NCBI GenBank assembly: GCA_016196755.1
Contig: JACPXC010000013.1
Span: forward strand, 1-53,629
Reading direction: 5' to 3'
DNA from: Elusimicrobiota bacterium
GTDB lineage: Bacteria; Elusimicrobiota; Elusimicrobia; UBA1565
DNA: 53,629 bases
Part shown: positions 42,906 to 52,800 of the stretch, one piece after another
Layout: the number at the start of each line of letters is the position of its first letter
Position numbering within the stretch: position 1 is the first letter of the stretch
Translations under genes and position numbers: made by a program
Notes under the pieces: generated by a model
Database searches by the model: none
Told to the model about the DNA's origin: nothing
What the model saw: only the letters and a program-made list of their open reading frames with translations

Positions 42906-43934
42906 ATGCTGAACCCCAACCCCCTGCGCTCGGCGCTTCTATTAGCGCCGGTCTTAGTATCCCTGGCCGCCGCGGCGTCCTGCGCCGATGGCGGCTTCAC
43001 CCCGATGGGCATCTACGGGCCCGACGACCGCCAGGAGTCCTCGGCGGTCAAGAGCCCGGTGGTGCGCTCGTGGGTCGACTCCACGGTGGCCCTGTTCCAG
43101 GCCGGCTCGGTCAAGGACGACCCCGAGAAGAAGACCTCGGCGCTGACCTTGAAGCCGTTCGAAAAGGCCGTGGTGCGGATGCCGGACAACCCCTTCGGCG
43201 GTACCCCGGTCGACCTCTGCCCCGAGGAACCCTACAAGGGCCAGAGCAAGGGCGCCTTCTGCTCGGGCTCCCTGGTGGCCGCCGACCTGGTCATGACGGC
43301 CGGGCACTGCATCGAGACCGAGGAGGAGTGCCAGGGCGTCAAGTTCGTCTTCGGCTTCGCGGCCGGCAAGGACGGCCAGCCCGCCGGCAGCGTTCCCACC
43401 GACGAGGTCTATTCCTGCTCGAAGCTGGTGGTCCAAGAGCTCGATGGCAAGGGTCCCGATTTCGCCATCGTGCGGCTCGACCGCCAGGTCAAGAACCACA
43501 CCCCTCTGCGCGTGCGCCGCAGCGGCGCGCCGCCGGCCGGGACGCCGTTGACCGTCATCGGCCATCCGGTGGGCCTGCCGACCAAGGTGGCGGGCGGGGC
43601 CTCGATCCGCAAGGACGACGAGGGCGGCTTCTTCGCCGGGAACCTCGACACCTACGGGGGGAACTCGGGCAGCGCCGTCATCAACTCGGCCACCGGCGAG
43701 GTGGAGGGCATCCTGGTCCGCGGCGGGGCGGATTTCGAGTACGACGAAACGCGCAAGTGCGCCCGCTCGGTGCGCAAGATGAACGACACCGGCCGCGGCG
43801 AGGACGTGACCCTGGTGGCGAACGTCCTCGAGCACATACCCGACAACCACAAGCCGAGGGGTCTCGACGCCCCCATGGCCGGCGGCGCGCTCGAGACCCT
43901 CTCGGTGGCCAGCGCCGGCAGCGGACCGTTCTAG
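42906..43934 (+). CDS. Exported trypsin-like (S1/V8-type) serine protease
   Basis: 342 residues with a signal peptide or lipoprotein signal (1-26; a Cys follows AAAS). The triad is His134 in MTAGHC, Asp185 in PDFAIVRLD and Ser254 in GGNSGSAV. GNSGS and the double-chain-like Cys pattern favour the glutamyl endopeptidase/V8 branch over classical trypsin. It acts outside the inner membrane. It is followed 9 nt later by an exported helical protein, likely in the same operon. Confidence 0.9.
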   Translation: MLNPNPLRSALLLAPVLVSLAAAASCADGGFTPMGIYGPDDRQESSAVKSPVVRSWVDSTVALFQAGSVKDDPEKKTSALTLKPFEKAVVRMPDNPFGGTPVDLCPEEPYKGQSKGAFCSGSLVAADLVMTAGHCIETEEECQGVKFVFGFAAGKDGQPAGSVPTDEVYSCSKLVVQELDGKGPDFAIVRLDRQVKNHTPLRVRRSGAPPAGTPLTVIGHPVGLPTKVAGGASIRKDDEGGFFAGNLDTYGGNSGSAVINSATGEVEGILVRGGADFEYDETRKCARSVRKMNDTGRGEDVTLVANVLEHIPDNHKPRGLDAPMAGGALETLSVASAGSGPF

Positions 43935-43943
43935 GAGCCAAGC

Positions 43944-44762
43944 ATGAAAAACATGATCCGAGCCGTGTTAGCCCTGTCGCTCTCGGCCCCGGCCTCCGCC
44001 GGGACCTGGGCCCAGGCCTTGGCGGGTGTGGCCGGGAGCCGCTTCCTGAGCGCCGACGTCCCGGCGCTGGGCAAGACCGGCGCGATCGCGGCGCCCAAGC
44101 GCGCCGCGTTCTCCCCGACGGCCGCCAAGGGCGGCCTGCTCGAGCAGGCCGAAGCCTTCGCCGACGAGGTGATCCGCGTCGACAAGGCGCTCGACGGCGC
44201 CTACGCCGCCTACCGCAAGAGCCTGAGCGACGCGGACCTCGACGCCTTGGCGCCCTTAAGGAGGGAGCGCGACTATTACGCGGGCGTCTGGCGCTCGATC
44301 GTCGAGCCGACGCGCGCGCTGCCGAAGGACGACGCGCGCGTCACGCCGGTGCTCCAGGCGCTGTACCGCTACCTGAGCCCGATCCCGGCCCGGGTCGAGA
44401 AGCTCGAGAAGGCCAAGGCCGTGTCGGCCAAGGCGGTCGAGAAGGCCAGCGCCGCCACCGGCGCCGCGGAGGCGCGTCTGCACGAGGACGACCGCAAGTC
44501 CCTCCAGCAGTTCGGGCTCATCGAGGTGGACTGGGCCAAGCTCGAGGCGACCATCGACCCCATGCGCAAGGAGTCGCCCGAGTACATGGGCTGGGTCAAG
44601 GAGGCCTTCGAGACGAGCGTGGCCTGGCGCAAGACGGTCAAGGTCGACGCCAGCCTGGCCGAGCAGTACACGTGGGTCAACGCCGACTATGTCAGGAACT
44701 CCAAGCTGGCCAAGGACCTCATGGACAAGAAGCTCGGGGTCGGTCTGAAGAGGAAGAAGTAG
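43944..44762 (+). CDS. Exported helical protein of unknown function
   Basis: 272 residues with a signal peptide (1-19, ending ASA). The mature part is largely helical and Ala/Lys/Glu-rich, with a probable coiled coil around 145-185 (LEKAKAVSAKAVEKASAATG), then a Trp-containing domain (YMGWVKEAFETSVAWRKT) and a very basic tail (GLKRKK). It has a GGAGCC ribosome site and follows the serine protease gene closely, so it could be its substrate, inhibitor or partner. I do not recognise a family. Confidence 0.75.
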   Translation: MKNMIRAVLALSLSAPASAGTWAQALAGVAGSRFLSADVPALGKTGAIAAPKRAAFSPTAAKGGLLEQAEAFADEVIRVDKALDGAYAAYRKSLSDADLDALAPLRRERDYYAGVWRSIVEPTRALPKDDARVTPVLQALYRYLSPIPARVEKLEKAKAVSAKAVEKASAATGAAEARLHEDDRKSLQQFGLIEVDWAKLEATIDPMRKESPEYMGWVKEAFETSVAWRKTVKVDASLAEQYTWVNADYVRNSKLAKDLMDKKLGVGLKRKK

Positions 44763-44768
44763 CCGCCT

Positions 44769-45104
44769 TCAATCCAACGGCAGTCTCACGCGCCGCCCCG
44801 CCTTGCGGGGCGGCGCCCTAGGCGGCGCGGGCTGGGGCTGCGCCGGGGCCGGCGGATAGACCACGGTCGTCCTATGGCCCTCGCCCCACCAGCCGTAGTA
44901 CGGGTAGGTCCAGCCGTGCGGCCAAGGCTCGTAGACGTAGCGGCGCACGACCTCGCGCTCGGCCTTGAGCGCGTCGCGCAGCTCCGCGCGCGCCTCGTCG
45001 CCGAGCTTGGCGAGCTTATCCTTGCCTTGCGTGCGCCAGACGCCGACGGCCAGGGCGGCGCCGCCGAGGACGAACAGGGCCATGAGGATGCGTCTCGCGT
45101 TCAT
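44769..45104 (-). CDS. Small membrane-anchored protein with Pro/Trp/Tyr-rich tail
   Basis: 111 residues: one N-terminal membrane helix (6-23), a charged helix (KLGDEARAELRDALKAEREVV), then an aromatic patch (WPHGWTYPYYGWWGEG) and a Pro/Arg-rich end. The ribosome site GGGAGG lies 4 nt before the ATG, with TAGTAT (45122-45127) as a -10 candidate. Function unknown. Confidence 0.65.
   Translation of the reverse strand: MNARRILMALFVLGGAALAVGVWRTQGKDKLAKLGDEARAELRDALKAEREVVRRYVYEPWPHGWTYPYYGWWGEGHRTTVVYPPAPAQPQPAPPRAPPRKAGRRVRLPLD
44791..44815. terminator. Strong GC hairpin after the 43944 gene
   Basis: CGCCGCCCCGC-CTT-GCGGGGCGGCG, an 11-bp perfect stem 28 nt after the 44762 stop. It has no T-run and lies inside the convergent gene, so it may only pause RNA polymerase. 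Confidence 0.35.
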
Positions 45105-45168
45105 GGAGCCTCCCGCTGGGCATACTATGGCCCCGCCAGGTCAAGGAATCGTCAAATCGACGGAGCCA

Positions 45169-45287
45169 TTTACGCGCTTCGGGCGCGTGGATCGAAGGAT
45201 CGCGATACGGCCGCAATCCTTCGATCTGGAGCAATGAACGGCAAACGGCAGAAGGATTGGCACGCCTGCGTGCACGCTTCGCGCAGG
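45169..45287 (+). repeat. Multi-hairpin repeat, copy A
   Basis: Three hairpins in order: ACGCGC-TTCGG-GCGCGT (45172-45188); an 11-bp stem GATCGAAGGAT/ATCCTTCGATC (45190-45226); a conserved linker with ACGGCAGAAGG; and CCTGCGTG/CGCGCAGG (45265-45287). Hairpins 1 and 3 are conserved in sequence between copies, but the stem-2 arms differ and stay complementary. Confidence 0.8.
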
Positions 45288-45299
45288 GTCAAGGATTGG

Positions 45300-45316
45300 A
45301 ACTATCCCCGGGGATG
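45300..45316 (+). repeat. 17-nt repeat shared with 15665-15681
   Basis: Identical copy of AACTATCCCCGGGGATG, 12 nt after multi-hairpin copy A. Confidence 0.6.
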
Positions 45317-45445
45317 GTGAAATTGCGTTTCCATTACTCCAACTCTGTCCGGACGCAGTTTGACGCATAATAGTGGTTCGAACTCGGGCGTGGAATCGCA
45401 AGAACCCTGCATCGGCCTAGGCGGTTTCTCCCGCCGAAGGCGATG

Positions 45446-45496
45446 GCGTTTCCATCAATTCCACTTTTCCGGAACAGGTAAAGTGGACGGAAACGC
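45446..45496. repeat. Long hairpin between the two multi-hairpin copies
   Basis: GCGTTTCC/GGAAACGC (8 bp) encloses CCACTTT/AAAGTGG (7 bp). A related but altered copy starting GCGTTTCCAT lies near 45325. The AT-richer stretch 45288-45603 holds no gene I can support. Confidence 0.5.
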
Positions 45497-45603
45497 AATT
45501 TTCAAGAACAACCCTTCAGAAACTTCGCGCCTGGACTGTTTCGTCTTAAGTGACCGGCATTGTGTCCGGGCATAGTTGAAGTGATGGTATATTCGCTGGG
45601 TCG

Positions 45604-45712
45604 TGCGCGAAGCGTGCACGCAGGCATGCCCCTCTTTCTGCCGTCCTCTGTTCGAGATCGAAGAATCGCAGTCGTTCGCGATTCTTCGATCCACGCGCCC
45701 GAAGCGCGTAAA
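45604..45712 (-). repeat. Multi-hairpin repeat, copy B (inverted relative to A)
   Basis: On the minus strand: the same hairpin 1 (45693-45709), a 14-bp perfect stem 2 (45656-45669/45678-45691, GATCGAAGAATCGC) with an 8-nt loop, and hairpin 3 TGCGTG/CGCGCA (45604-45622). It begins 19 nt after the lpxA stop. Copies A and B face each other across ~315 nt. Confidence 0.8.
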
Positions 45713-45730
45713 TTCTTCGCGACGGTGATT

Positions 45731-46549
45731 TCAGTCCGCGGCGGCGGGGGCGCGGGGGCAGAGCCCGCGGTTATGGGGCTTCTCGGCGGTGAGGACCCGG
45801 CGCACGAAATCCCGGAAGCGTCCCGCGGCCGGTCCCCAGTCCTTGCAGGCGTCCATCTCCTCGAGGGCCTTCCCGCGCGGCAGGCCGGAGCGGTAGGTCA
45901 GCGCGAAAGCCTGCTTGATCTGGCGCCGGTCCTCGTCGGTCATCGCGGGGTTGCGGCGCAGGCCGACGAGGTTGAGCCCGATGACCTGGTTGACCTCGGC
46001 GACCATGACGAAGGGGGGGACGTGCATGCCGATCCCGGCCTTGCCCTGGGTCATGACCATCTCGCCGACCCAGCAGAACTGGTGCACCAGGGTGCCGCCC
46101 GAGAGGATGGCGCGCTCGCCCACGACCGCGTGGCCGGCCAGGAGCACGGCGTTGACGATGATGACGCCGTCGCCCACCGCGGCGTCATGGCCGGCGTGGC
46201 TCGAGGCCATCCAGTAGGTCTTGTCGCCGATCACGGTGGCCCCGCCGGGCTTGGTGGCGCGCGACACCGTGACGCCTTCGCGGAACGTGTTGCCGTCGCC
46301 GATCTTGACGAAGGTCTCGGTGTTGCGGTCGAAGCTCAGGTCCTGGGGGTCGCCGCCCAGCACGGCGAAGGAGTCGACGAAGTTGCCTTTGCCGAGGCTC
46401 GTGCCGCGGCGCAGGACGGCGTGGGGGCGCAGGACGGTCCCCGCGCCCACGCTTACCCCGGCCTCCACGATGCAGCCCGCCCCGACCTCGACGTCAGCCG
46501 CGAGGACGGCGCTGGGGTCGACGACGGCGGCGGGATGTATCTTTGCCAT
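45731..46549 (-). CDS. lpxA: Acyl-[ACP]--UDP-N-acetylglucosamine O-acyltransferase
   Basis: 272 residues with hexapeptide left-handed beta-helix repeats from residue 4 (HPAAVVDPSAVL). IGDGNTFREGVTVSRAT and SSHAGHDAAVG contain the LpxA landmarks; His121 corresponds to the catalytic base. The C-terminal helical domain is present. It starts lipid A synthesis in the cytoplasm, so the cell should make an LPS-bearing outer membrane. No lpxD, lpxB or fabZ is adjacent. The -10 box lies 6 nt before the ATG. Confidence 0.93.
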   Translation of the reverse strand: MAKIHPAAVVDPSAVLAADVEVGAGCIVEAGVSVGAGTVLRPHAVLRRGTSLGKGNFVDSFAVLGGDPQDLSFDRNTETFVKIGDGNTFREGVTVSRATKPGGATVIGDKTYWMASSHAGHDAAVGDGVIIVNAVLLAGHAVVGERAILSGGTLVHQFCWVGEMVMTQGKAGIGMHVPPFVMVAEVNQVIGLNLVGLRRNPAMTDEDRRQIKQAFALTYRSGLPRGKALEEMDACKDWGPAAGRFRDFVRRVLTAEKPHNRGLCPRAPAAAD

Positions 46550-46555
46550 GTTTCA

Positions 46556-46561
46556 AGGATA
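46556..46561 (-). promoter_or_regulatory. -10 box, leaderless start of lpxA
   Basis: TATCCT on the minus strand, 6 nt before the ATG at 46549. Confidence 0.5.
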
Positions 46562-46566
46562 CCGTT

Positions 46567-47238
46567 TTATGGCTCGCCGCGCAGGTCTTCCTCCCAGACG
46601 TTCCCGGCCGCCCTGATGCTGTCGAGGATGGCCTGCTTCTGGGCGTAGGGGACGCTGAGGCGGCTGGGAAGCGCCAGGTTGAACCCGGCGTTGACGATGG
46701 CCCGGTGCAGGTCGCGCCTGAGGCCGCGCTCGATCTCCTCGCGCGCCGGAGTCAGCCGCAGGCGGTGGCGCCGGTCGCTGGGAGGCGCGGGCAGGGCGTC
46801 GGCCGGCCGGTCGAGCCGCGCCCCTCCGCTCAGGCGCCGGGCTGGAGGGCCCATCCAGCTCGCCGCTTGCGAGAGCGGGCTCAGGAGGAAGCCGATAGGG
46901 AGGATGGCGTCGGCCTTGAAGTGCAGGGCGTAGAGCCCGATCTCGGCGCCGGTCAGGATCTCGCGCGCCGCCCGCTCGGTGGTCCCGAACGGGTCAAGCG
47001 CCAGACGCGCCGCGCGGCGCGGCAGGCCGGGCAAATCGCTTGCGTCCCAGCGCACCGAGAAGCCCAGGTCGCCGCGAGGCTGGCCGCGGTCGTCGAGCAG
47101 AAAGCGCAGGCGCAGGGGCGCGCCGAAGACCGGGCCCGGCCCCTCCGCGTGCGCTTTCCCCGATCCCGTCGACGAGGCCACCTGGTCGCTGGCCGAGAGG
47201 CCGGCTGCGAGCAGCAGCCGGAGAAGGATCAACGTCAT
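46567..47238 (-). CDS. Exported protein of unknown function
   Basis: 223 residues with a signal peptide (1-16). The mature region starts with a beta-like stretch (PLRLRFLLDDRGQPRGDLGFSVRW), then mixed helices rich in Arg and Leu (REEIERGLRRDLHRAIVNAG). No family recognised and no catalytic motif seen. It diverges from the HELRH metallopeptidase gene across only 33 nt, so joint control is plausible. Confidence 0.68.
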   Translation of the reverse strand: MTLILLRLLLAAGLSASDQVASSTGSGKAHAEGPGPVFGAPLRLRFLLDDRGQPRGDLGFSVRWDASDLPGLPRRAARLALDPFGTTERAAREILTGAEIGLYALHFKADAILPIGFLLSPLSQAASWMGPPARRLSGGARLDRPADALPAPPSDRRHRLRLTPAREEIERGLRRDLHRAIVNAGFNLALPSRLSVPYAQKQAILDSIRAAGNVWEEDLRGEP

Positions 47239-47244
47239 AAGCCC

Positions 47245-47250
47245 AGTCTA
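47245..47250 (-). promoter_or_regulatory. -10 box, leaderless start of the 46567-47238 gene
   Basis: TAGACT on the minus strand, 6 nt before the ATG at 47238. Confidence 0.5.
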
Positions 47251-47259
47251 CAAATTCGC

Positions 47260-47265
47260 TATCCT
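47260..47265 (+). promoter_or_regulatory. -10 box, leaderless start of the HELRH peptidase gene
   Basis: TATCCT followed by 6 nt and the GTG at 47272; only 9 nt from the opposing -10 box at 47245-47250. Confidence 0.5.
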
Positions 47266-47271
47266 CGGCCC

Positions 47272-48186
47272 GTGGGGGCGATCCTCGTCCTGCTTTTGAG
47301 CGCCGCCGCCTGGGCAGGCGAAGACCCCGTCGCCTACGCGGCCCGACGCGCCGACCTGGGCCGCAAGTTCTCGGCCCAATGGCGTCACCTCCTTAAAAGC
47401 CTGCCCGAGCTGGCCGAGCACCACCGCTTCGTCGAGTCGCGTCCACGGGTCGATTTGCGCTTCCCGGCCCCCGGCGACGGCTTCAGCGAGCATACCGTGG
47501 CCATATATGAGGAAGGCCTGGTGCGCGTCAACCGGCGCTGGCTGGCCGCCGGGGGGGCGGCGCTGGAAGCCAAGGGCGTGCCCTACGCGCGCGTCCCCGA
47601 GATCCTGGCCTGGAAGGCCCTGCCGGTCCTGGTGCACGAGCTGCGCCACGGGATCAACAGCGTGGAGATGCGCGCCGAGCTGGGCCGGGTCTGCGACAAC
47701 TTCATCGTCGAGGAGGAGGCCGTGGCCTACCGCGACCAGACCGCCGCCCTCAAGGCGCTCCTGGCCCGCGGCAAGCCGGCGTTCCACGAGGCCCTCTACG
47801 TCGACGCCGACCGCGTGTCGTTCTCGGTCTTGCGGGCCTGGGACGCGGGCCCCGGGGAGTTTATGGAGGACGTGCGCGCGCGCAACGAGGGGAAGCTCAG
47901 CGCGTTGACCTCGACCCGGGCCGAGCTCCTCGAGGCGGCCGCCTCGCTCCTGGACGACTCGCGCGCCAACCTGGCGGCCTGGCGCTCGAAGGACCCCGAA
48001 GCGCGCGCGCGCCTGCTCAAGGAGCTGGGGCCCAACGCCGAGGCGCGCTCCGCCGAGCTCGTGCGCCATAACGAGGACTGCGCGGCGATCTTCTCGGACC
48101 CCGAGCTCTACGGGCGCTGGCGGAGGTTCTTCTCGGAGCGGGTCGAGGCTTTCGCCGAGGATTGGGACGCCGAGCGGGGCCGCTAA
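47272..48186 (+). CDS. Exported HExxH metallopeptidase-like protein
   Basis: 304 residues from the GTG at 47272, which begins a signal peptide (ending AWA). The zinc motif VHELRH (122-126) is followed by IVEEEAVAYRDQ (Glu148 or Glu149 as third-ligand candidates), a gluzincin-like arrangement similar to the last zincin unit of the 4894 protein. The C-terminal half is helical and charged. The open frame upstream is the shadow of the divergent gene. Substrate unknown. Confidence 0.72.
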   Translation: MGAILVLLLSAAAWAGEDPVAYAARRADLGRKFSAQWRHLLKSLPELAEHHRFVESRPRVDLRFPAPGDGFSEHTVAIYEEGLVRVNRRWLAAGGAALEAKGVPYARVPEILAWKALPVLVHELRHGINSVEMRAELGRVCDNFIVEEEAVAYRDQTAALKALLARGKPAFHEALYVDADRVSFSVLRAWDAGPGEFMEDVRARNEGKLSALTSTRAELLEAAASLLDDSRANLAAWRSKDPEARARLLKELGPNAEARSAELVRHNEDCAAIFSDPELYGRWRRFFSERVEAFAEDWDAERGR

Positions 48187-48230
48187 GCCTCCGTCACAGG
48201 AACGTGACCGCCGCCCTTCCCGCGCGGAGC

Positions 48231-48236
48231 TACAAT
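48231..48236 (+). promoter_or_regulatory. -10 box of the sigma-factor gene
   Basis: TACAAT, 16 nt before the ATG at 48253, leaving a short leader with a GGCGGAGGG ribosome site, unlike the leaderless neighbours. Confidence 0.5.
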
Positions 48237-48252
48237 AAAGGCGGAGGGCCCC

Positions 48253-49683
<1,431 letters not shown>

Positions 49684-49763
49684 TCCCGCGACCGAGCGCT
49701 ATCGCGAGGAAGTGCCGCCTCCGGGGCCTTGGGGGCGGCGGGGGTCCTGCGTCCCAGCCCGTG

Positions 49764-49820
49764 TTGGGCCATATACCAGGCCCAAATTGGGCCCTCGGCC
49801 TCATACCGGCCCTTGGGGCC
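49764..49820. promoter_or_regulatory. Array of TTGGGCC/GGCCCAA half-sites before the S2P-S1P gene
   Basis: TTGGGCC (49764-49770), GGCCCAA (49779-49785) and TTGGGCC (49787-49793) alternate in orientation, followed by a GGCCC-TT-GGGGCC unit (49808-49820). The first pair is a perfect 7-bp inverted repeat with an 8-nt spacer. The array ends 6 nt before the -10 box, a position suited to an operator. The rest of the gap 49684-49763 shows nothing. Confidence 0.45.
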
Positions 49821-49825
49821 GCCGC

Positions 49826-49831
49826 TAGAAT
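49826..49831 (+). promoter_or_regulatory. -10 box, leaderless start of the S2P-S1P gene
   Basis: TAGAAT followed by 6 nt and the ATG at 49838. Confidence 0.6.
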
Positions 49832-49837
49832 GAGGGC

Positions 49838-52800
49838 ATGAACGACATCCTGCGGCGTGCGACGGCGGCCGGTCTTTCCTCTATATTGATCCTTCTGGCC
49901 CCCGGCGTCCCGGCGTGGGCGCAGACCGCGCGCATCTCCGTGGCCCCGGCCGCGGGCTCCGTGACGGGCGCCATGGGCGCGGCCGGCGCCGTCTCCCCGG
50001 TGCGCCTGCAGGCCCCGGCCCTGAGCGTCCCCTCGACCCTCTCCGTGCCCGTTCTGAGCCTGCCGTCCGCCGCCCCTCGGCTCTCCGTCCCGGCTTCCGC
50101 CGCCGCCGCCGCCGTGCGCGCCGAGGCCGGCGCCTCGGCCGTCGCCGCCGGCTCCGCCGCCCAGCTCCGATCTCCCGCCGTCGCGGCGTCCGCACTTGTC
50201 CCAGCTTCCCCGGCCGCCGCCCAGGCCGCGCTCTCGGCCTCCGCCGCCCAGCGCGCCCCTCCGGCTTCCTCGCGCGCCGCGCTGGCGTCGGTGGCGGCCG
50301 CCGTGACGCGGATACGCCCGGGCGCCCGTGCCGCCCTTCCCGCGGCCCTCAACGCTTTCTTCGACGGCGGGGTCCGCCGCGGCGCGGAGTCCCTTGCGGT
50401 CAACGGCGTCAAGGAGACTTCCAAGCGCTCCAGCGGCCTGAACAAGGCGACGCCCGATGAGACGCCGGCCCGGTCCGACGAGGGGCCCGACTCGACGCGC
50501 GGCCTAGACGAGCTCGGCAACCCCCAGCGCCGCGTCAGCCCCGGCGGGCCCGACGATAGGTCCGACCCCGACGGCTCGGACCGCGGCGGCAACAGCGAGC
50601 TCTTGAGCATGATGTCGCCGAGCTGGCTCGGCGAGGCGGGAAGCTTCCTCAACACCTGGACCGGGGCCAGCCTCGTGCTCGGCACGGCGCTCGGCCTGGG
50701 GGTCCTGACCTCCGCCATCAGCCCGGCCTTCCTTATTACCGCCCCTCTCTACGCGCTCTTCGTCATCCCCTCGCTGATCCTCCACGAGATGGGCCACGCC
50801 AAGGCCGCCGAGGCGCTCGGCGACCCCACCGCGCGCATCGCGAACCGGCTGGGCTGGTCGCCGCGCGACCTCCTGACCCACATCTCCCCGTTCATGACGG
50901 TCGTCGTGCCGCTGTTGACCCTGGCCTTCACGGGCATGCTCTTCGGCGGCGCTGTGCCGGTGCCCGTCGAGCAGCGCAACCTCGATAACCCCGACGCCGA
51001 CATGGCCAAGATCGCCTTGGCCGGCCCGGCGGTCAACTTCGCCCTGGCGCTGGGCGGCGCGGCCGTGGCGGCCGGGCTGGCCGCCGTGGGCGCCGCTCCC
51101 ACGCTGGTGTGGGCCGCGGCCTCCTTCGTGCTCTTTAACTCGATGCTCGGCCTCTTCAACCTGCTGCCGTTCGCGCCGCTCGACGGACACCACATCCTGC
51201 GCCACATCCTCTCGGACTGGCTGAGGATGCCGGCGGCCGCGCAGTGGCTCGACGCGCGCGCCGGGTCGCAGCTGTTCGCGCTGGTCCTGGCCCTCATGTA
51301 CGGCGGCGCCTATATCGGGGCGATGGTCAACGGCTTCGCGGGGCTCCTGCTCTTGCCCGCCGGCATGCTGGCCGGCAGCCTGCTCGCGGACACGGTGGGC
51401 GGGCCGCGCGCCGAGCCGCCGGCCGCCGTCGCCACGATGCCCGACTCGCGCGTCCTGCTCGTGCGCCTCGAGGGCGGCGCCCGGCCGCTCTCGAGCGACA
51501 TCCATCTCGGCCTCATCGACGTGACCAAGCGCGGCGGGATGAAGCTCTTCTCGGCCGCCCAGTCGGCGCTGTCGACGGAGCTCGAGGCGGCCGGCCTGGG
51601 CCGCGAGGCGCTGCTCGGCTACGGCGCCTCGCCGGTGGCCGCGTATCGGCGGATCAACACCGCCACGATCCGAGTGCCGGAGTCCGCCATCGAGCGCTTC
51701 AAGATCGACATGGCCGCGCGCGGGTTCGAGGTCTTCGAGAACGCCTCCCGCTCGATCGTCCGCCCGGTCGAGGACGACCCGGCTTTCGCGGGCAGGCAGG
51801 CCGAGCCGTCCGCGGGTGCTATCTCGATGAAGGACACCCTCAAGCTCTCCACCGCCGACAAGATCCACGAGCTCGCCCGCGCGCGCTGGGGCGACCCCGG
51901 CGTGGGCTGGCGCGCGTCGCTGGCCCGGACCCTGCGGGGGCTCTTCGGCGCGGCTCCGGCCCAGCCCAAGGTCGCCGTCATCGACACCGGCGTCGACATC
52001 GAGCACCCTCTGGTCAAGCCGGGCCTGGCCGGCCACAAGGACGTCCGGCCCGACGGCGACGGCATCGACGACAACGGCCACGGCACCTGGGTCACCTCGA
52101 TGGTGCTCAACTACGCCCCCTGGCTCAAGAGCATCACCCACTACAAGGCCTTCACCAACGGCGGCGCCACGCTCGACGACGTCCTCAAGGCCTTGACCAT
52201 GGCCGCCAACGACGGCAACCTGATCATGTCCAACTCCTGGGGCGACGACGGCGGCGACCCGGACAGCCCCGACGCGCGGCTGGTCAAGAAGCTCGGCGAG
52301 GAAGGCCACGTCATGGTCTTCGCGGCCGGCAACAACGGCTACGCCGGGGCCAACACGGTCGGGTCTCCGGCCATCGCCGCGGGCGAGCGCGTCATCGCCA
52401 CGGCCGCCACCGACAAGAACAAGAGGGTCGTCGGCTTCTCCTCGAAGGGGCCGGGCTCCCCGGTCACCAAGAAGGGCGGCAAGTGGAAGGACTATCCGCG
52501 CAAGCCCGACGCCGCCGAGCAGGGCAACGACACCGAGGGCGCCTGGCCGGGCGGCAAGACCCGGGCCATCTCCGGCACGTCGATGTCGACCCCCAAGCTC
52601 GCCGGCACGATCGCCCTTTTGGCCATGATGTTCGGCGTCACCGAGAAGGGCGAGAAGCTCGACCGGGTCGTCAAGGCCGTCATGAGCACGCTGACCAACG
52701 AGCTCAAGCAGAGCGAGGCCGCGATCGGCTCGGGCTTTAGCGCCGCGAAGGCCGCCTACGACAAGCTGGCGGCCGAGGGCATGACCCCCTTCGCGCCCGC

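Noticed and set aside
45370-45395. GGTTCGAACTC, resembling a tRNA T-arm
   Set aside because: The flanks do not form a 5-bp T-stem, and no acceptor, D or anticodon arms can be drawn nearby.
45169-45712. Multi-hairpin repeats as a CRISPR array
   Set aside because: Only two facing copies with a 315-nt middle, long internal hairpins, no regular spacers and no cas genes.
45560-46648. 362-residue plus-strand ORF over copy B and antisense to lpxA
   Set aside because: It joins repeat translation to the antisense of lpxA and lacks any domain.
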